Below, piece by piece: positions 5,481 through 8,928 of a stretch of DNA of 8,928 nucleotides. This DNA comes from an uncultured Desulfobacterales bacterium. GTDB lineage: Bacteria > Desulfobacterota > Desulfobacteria > Desulfobacterales > G020354645. Under the pieces are notes generated by a model. That model had not been told where the DNA came from. It searched no databases and worked only from the letters and a program-made list of their open reading frames with translations. The position numbers and the translations under genes were made by a program. The stretch covers positions 1-8,928 of the forward strand of contig CAMYNZ010000290.1 in NCBI GenBank assembly GCA_947259865.1, in the 5' to 3' direction. How positions within the stretch are numbered: position 1 is the stretch's first letter; every line of letters starts with the position of its first letter.

Positions 5481-6197
5481 CTATGATCTGCGGGGAAATA
5501 GATCTCCAAGGCGAGGGACGAAGCGCGGTGTTTTTCGCTTGTAGCTTTCAAAGGCCTCGCCGAAAGTTTGCGCCAGGGCAGTATCTTCAGTGGCAGCAAG
5601 CCGATAGTACACGAATACGAGTATGGGGAAGATCATCAACGTTAACAGGGTGGGCCAATGCAGCAGCCATCCGAATAAGACGAAGAAGAGGCCGACATAC
5701 TGCGGGTGTCTGATGTACCGATAAATTCCGTCTGTGACCAACTCCCCGGACTTATGAATTTTACGCCAGCCCACAATAACCAGCACGATTCCCATGAGGG
5801 TCAGCCAGGTTCCGGCGATCATACCGAACGTGCCAAACATCTTGCGGCTGATGGGCACGAGTTTTGGATAATCAAAAAGAGGTGAAAAGATATAAAAGAT
5901 TAGCGGAAAACCAAACATCTCCGTAAAGAGTGCTATCAGAAATCCGACAAAAGCTCCCGTCGATTTCCAATTTTTTTCCCGCGCTGTCCGGCGATAGGGC
6001 AAAATAGCTAAAAAACTAGCAAATATGAGAATGTTTAAGATGATAATGCCGTTTCGACCAATGTAATCTTCAATGAAGGCGCTGGTCGGTGGCCTCCCGT
6101 GCTGACCGAAAAGTTTCACGGTGTAAAGATATAAAAACCCGATCAACCCGAAAATACCGATACCAACCAATAACCTGTCTTTTGTACGCGATTTCAC
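5481..6197 (-). CDS. ICMT/PEMT-type integral membrane methyltransferase
   Basis: The 238-residue membrane protein starts at a GTG (6197) with only a weak SD. Hydrophobic segments lie near residues 8-28, 50-67, 83-105, 122-144 and 165-198. The C-terminal part carries the signature of the isoprenylcysteine carboxyl methyltransferase / phospholipid methyltransferase group: GIYRYIRHPQYVGL (157-170), which lines the S-adenosylmethionine site, then E204...FGEAFESYKRKTPRFVP (212-228). Enzymes of this fold methylate lipidic or membrane-embedded substrates. In bacteria the substrate is usually unknown, and none is suggested by the neighbours. It is divergently oriented to the MFS gene across about 200 bp, which should hold both promoters. 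Confidence 0.85.
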   Translation of the reverse strand: MKSRTKDRLLVGIGIFGLIGFLYLYTVKLFGQHGRPPTSAFIEDYIGRNGIIILNILIFASFLAILPYRRTAREKNWKSTGAFVGFLIALFTEMFGFPLIFYIFSPLFDYPKLVPISRKMFGTFGMIAGTWLTLMGIVLVIVGWRKIHKSGELVTDGIYRYIRHPQYVGLFFVLFGWLLHWPTLLTLMIFPILVFVYYRLAATEDTALAQTFGEAFESYKRKTPRFVPRLGDLFPRRS

Positions 6198-6401
6198 TCT
6201 TTTTATTCCATCCCGGGTTATATAAAATAATCTCAGTAAAAACCTGATCTTACAATACGCACCATCATTGAAAAATCAAGTTTGAAAGCCTCTACCGATG
6301 GTTTCAAAAAAATTCCCATCAACGTTCAAAGGGACTTGCCACCAGTTGCCGGTCGATGATAAGCAAGGTGGTCTTTGGATCAAAAATGCCACCCAATCGA
6401 T

Positions 6402-7553
6402 ATGCAAAAGACAAGCCTCTTACAAACGGATAAAATCAAACAAAACGCCATGTACCTGTACTTGATGGTACTGACAATCGGATCCACGGTGGGGCTGCAG
6501 GCCTGGACCACGCTGTTTAACAATTTTGCGGTTGAGGTTGCCGCGCTGGACGGCAAGCTTATTGGCACCATTCAATCGATCAGGGAAATCCCGGGCTTTC
6601 TGGCCCTGCTGGTCGTATTCGTCATCCGATTTATCAAAGAAAACCGACTATCGGCCCTGTCGATACTTTTTTTGGGCATTGGCCTGGCCGCCACCGGCCT
6701 GTTTCCATCCTTTGCAGGTTTAACGCTCACTACCCTGATGATGAGTTTCGGGTTTCATTATTTTGAAACCACCCAGATGTCCTTAACGCTTCAATACTTC
6801 AAAGAAAATGAATCTCCATGGGTGTTCGGTAAGCTGCGCAGCCTGGCGGCGGCATCCAGTATTGCCGTGGGGCTTTTTATTTTTCTGTTGGCATCCATTC
6901 TTAATTTTCTACAACTTTATCTTATCATTGGTGGGGCCATCATAGCCGGGGGCATATGGGGGTTGACTCAAAATCCGGATGACCGCAACCTTGTTCCCCA
7001 GCGCAAAAAAATGATCTTTCGCAAAAAATACTGGCTATTTTACTTTCTGACCTTTATGGCCGGGGCCAGGCGACAGATATTTATGGTTTTTTCAGTTTTG
7101 CTGATGGTTCAAAAATTCGAGTATTCGGTTCAGGAAGTCACGCTGTTGTTTGTCATTAACAATACAATCAATTATTTTCTAAGTCCGCTGATCGGTAGAA
7201 GTATAATCCGTTTCGGCGAGCGCAGGGTTTTGTCTTTGGAGTACATGATCCTGATTTTTATTTTTCTGGCCTATGCCTACACCGACTCAAAACTAATCGT
7301 TGCCGGATTGTACATTCTGGATCATATTTTTTTTAATTTTGCCATCGCCATCCGCACCTTCTTCCAGAAAATAGGCGATCCGCAGGACATCGCTCCGAGC
7401 ATGGCTGTCGGGTTTACTATTAATCACATTGCAGCCGTTTTTCTGCCGGCCATCGGTGGTCTTTTATGGATGGTGGATTATCGTATTCCCTTTATCGGCG
7501 GTGCAGCCATGGCGTTGATTTCACTGCTGGCCGTGCAGAGAATTCATAACTGA
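6402..7553 (+). CDS. Major facilitator superfamily transporter
   Basis: The 383-residue protein has about eleven or twelve hydrophobic segments spread over its whole length and short cytoplasmic connections rich in Lys/Arg. It carries the conserved segments SIREIPGFLALLV, FGFHYFETTQMSLTLQYF, FGKLRSLAA, RKKYWLFYFLTFMAGARRQ, RFGERRVLSLEY and PSMAVGFTINHIAAV, the pattern of a prokaryotic MFS subgroup seen in many anaerobes. The two halves are separated by the basic segment near RNLVPQRKKMIFRKK. The substrate is not predictable. The start is uncertain: ATG 6402 is used as the conservative choice but lacks an SD; a TTG at 6375 has AAGGTGG 3 nt upstream and would add nine residues. It stands alone, with a divergent gene upstream and a convergent gene downstream. 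Confidence 0.85.
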   Translation: MQKTSLLQTDKIKQNAMYLYLMVLTIGSTVGLQAWTTLFNNFAVEVAALDGKLIGTIQSIREIPGFLALLVVFVIRFIKENRLSALSILFLGIGLAATGLFPSFAGLTLTTLMMSFGFHYFETTQMSLTLQYFKENESPWVFGKLRSLAAASSIAVGLFIFLLASILNFLQLYLIIGGAIIAGGIWGLTQNPDDRNLVPQRKKMIFRKKYWLFYFLTFMAGARRQIFMVFSVLLMVQKFEYSVQEVTLLFVINNTINYFLSPLIGRSIIRFGERRVLSLEYMILIFIFLAYAYTDSKLIVAGLYILDHIFFNFAIAIRTFFQKIGDPQDIAPSMAVGFTINHIAAVFLPAIGGLLWMVDYRIPFIGGAAMALISLLAVQRIHN

Positions 7554-7706
7554 ATTGCTTACAGTCTGAGGCTATTAAGGACTTTGGGGCAGTCATGCTG
7601 CGATGGGTAGAGGGGTTAAGTGAATGCGGTAAATGCGGGGACAGCTTTTTTACACACTTATGGATGTCCTATCCCGGTTCAATCGGAAAATAGCGCATTG
7701 AAACGC
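7554..7706. other. Convergent intergenic region between MFS and aldo/keto reductase genes
   Basis: No gene was seen. The stretch around 7619-7655 contains two related short units, GAATGCGG and AAATGCGGGG, followed by ACAG and a run of six T. This resembles debris of small palindromic repeats associated with IS200-like transposases, but no complete palindrome is present. No convincing terminator was found for either gene. Confidence 0.25.
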
Positions 7707-8928
7707 TTAGCCTGAAGACGGGAGCGACTCCTCGATGCCCTGCTTGAGTATTGTCCAGCTATCTTGGCGGTCTTTTTGCGCCAGGGGCTGTTTCAATTCC
7801 ATCAGGACATCTTCAACATAGGCCTTTCTTCGCATCCCTACCAGCACCACGGACACGCCGGCGGTGGACCGAAGGGCCCGGATCGCTTTCTGGCTGAGGG
7901 TGCCCTGTTTTTCCCATTCCGGATCAGCGTCATTGACCGCGTAGCGGATCCGGTTTAACAAACGGGCGGCATCTTCTACATAAATGGAGCCCACTGCCTC
8001 AAAGGCCGCTTCCAGGCACATCGAGTGGGAAGCCATCCAGCGGGTCAGCTCGGCATTTTCTTTGGCATAGGGCGCCAGAAAATCAAAAACCCCCTGGACT
8101 CGCGGCCAAAACATGCCCGCCTCTGCCTGGCGGTAGTTTTCGTAGGACCCAAAATTTTTCCAGTAGTGTTTGAGGCTATCGCCCACCTCGTTTTGCTGCT
8201 TGATCCGAGCCTGCAACCCACCGGGAATCTCCATCTGGGGAAGGATTTTTCGCCAGAGCCGCGTTTCCGATTTTACAAGCCGGCGAATCTTTTCGATCAC
8301 CTCATTGGTATCCATGCGCACCGTTTGCGCAAGATCGGCCAGACGCACAAGCCGCCCGGCGGCAAAAGCATTCAGGGGTCTGTTGATCAGAACGCCCAGG
8401 TTTTTCCCCGCGGCAAACGCAAGCGCGCTATTGCTGCCGGGCTGGTTGCGTTCGAGCACCGCTCCGGGCTCCAGCAGGTTGCAGGGCATCTGGACCAGGC
8501 CAAAGTGATGATTGGCTGAAATGCTTTCTGCGATTCCCCAAACGGTTTCCAGGCAGGTAAACTCGAGATCCTCGGCGTCACTGGGAAACGTGTTGGAGCT
8601 GATGCCATAAAAGCGGATGCGCCCTTTTTCTATCTCTTTTTCCAGGTGGTCAAATGCTGCCCGGATGCGGCGGTAATATTCCCGCCGGGCACTTTCCAGG
8701 GTCACACCGTTTTTTTTGGCCCATCCCAGGTAGTACTCGGGATTGTGCAGAAGATATCCGTCTAAAGATTCCAGTTTCATCCGGGCCAGGCTGCGGGTGA
8801 GCTGATCTGCGATAAATTCCGGGTGAATGCAGTGCTCCAGACCCTGATCGTACTCCACCAGATCCTGAAAGGGTCGGCCTTCGCTTTTGCGCTGCTGGCT
8901 CAAAGCGAAGTTTTCCCCCTGGAGATAA
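7707..8928 (-). CDS. Aldo/keto reductase family protein, N-terminus off the right edge
   Basis: The frame is open to the right edge (upstream residues read YLQGENFA), so the TTG at 8903 is not the real start; 406 residues are visible. Recognisable aldo/keto reductase barrel segments are DGYLLHNPEYYLGWAKK, with the histidine that follows the barrel strand, and GRIRFYGISSNTFP. Later come a region resembling barrel strand 6-7 (LGVLINRPLNAFAAGRLVR) and, near the C-terminus, LSQKAIRALRSTAGVSVVLVGMRR, which fits the NADP-binding end of the barrel. The catalytic Asp, Tyr and Lys would lie in the missing part. Between the barrel parts sits an unusually long helical region (about 110 residues, around MDTNEVIEKIRR to FEAVGSIYVEDAARLL), so this is not a minimal aldo/keto reductase. 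The usual reaction is NADPH-dependent carbonyl reduction in the cytoplasm; the substrate is unknown. Confidence 0.85.
   Translation of the reverse strand, partial: YLQGENFALSQQRKSEGRPFQDLVEYDQGLEHCIHPEFIADQLTRSLARMKLESLDGYLLHNPEYYLGWAKKNGVTLESARREYYRRIRAAFDHLEKEIEKGRIRFYGISSNTFPSDAEDLEFTCLETVWGIAESISANHHFGLVQMPCNLLEPGAVLERNQPGSNSALAFAAGKNLGVLINRPLNAFAAGRLVRLADLAQTVRMDTNEVIEKIRRLVKSETRLWRKILPQMEIPGGLQARIKQQNEVGDSLKHYWKNFGSYENYRQAEAGMFWPRVQGVFDFLAPYAKENAELTRWMASHSMCLEAAFEAVGSIYVEDAARLLNRIRYAVNDADPEWEKQGTLSQKAIRALRSTAGVSVVLVGMRRKAYVEDVLMELKQPLAQKDRQDSWTILKQGIEESLPSSG

Noticed and set aside
8025..8519. 164-codon + strand frame opposite the aldo/keto reductase
   Set aside because: It is a shadow of a clear - strand gene and has no recognisable domain or SD.

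Overview
The window looks like chromosomal DNA of a Desulfobacterota (former Deltaproteobacteria) bacterium, probably an anaerobic sulfur-cycling or syntrophic member of the Desulfobacterales. The grounds are the acyl-CoA synthetase type, an exported octaheme cytochrome of the tetrathionate-reductase family, a sigma-54-type promoter, a likely selenoprotein, and the style of the aldo/keto reductase and MFS genes. No taxonomic search could be run, so this is inference.

Layout. Bases 1-765 are the C-terminal half of an AMP-forming acyl-CoA synthetase whose start lies off the left edge. Bases 766-1642 are a long intergenic stretch. It holds a 362-bp MITE-like element (822-1183) with imperfect inverted ends. 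A roughly 170-nt, strongly structured RNA-like segment sits inside the left arm of that element. After a GC-rich stretch without a recognisable gene comes a textbook sigma-54 promoter (1502-1517), with two tandem TTAAC-type dyads about 120-130 bp upstream of the predicted transcription start.

That promoter faces a three-gene + strand cassette. Its members are a small exported protein resembling a cytochrome c that has lost its heme motif (1643-1987), an exported triple-rhodanese protein (2069-3202), and an octaheme c-type cytochrome (3288-4931). The rhodanese gene appears as two fragments separated by a TGA, but the TGA is best read as selenocysteine. It aligns exactly with a cysteine in the tandem sister domain, and it is followed by a hairpin that meets the bacterial SECIS rules and is missing after the sister cysteine. 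A 16-bp hairpin separates the rhodanese and octaheme genes. Together the cassette suggests a regulated periplasmic sulfane-sulfur/polythionate redox module.

The right part is more ordinary: a small exported or lipoprotein-like protein and an ICMT/PEMT-type membrane methyltransferase on the - strand, an MFS transporter on the + strand, and an aldo/keto reductase on the - strand whose start lies off the right edge. No tRNA, rRNA, CRISPR array or intact transposase gene was seen.
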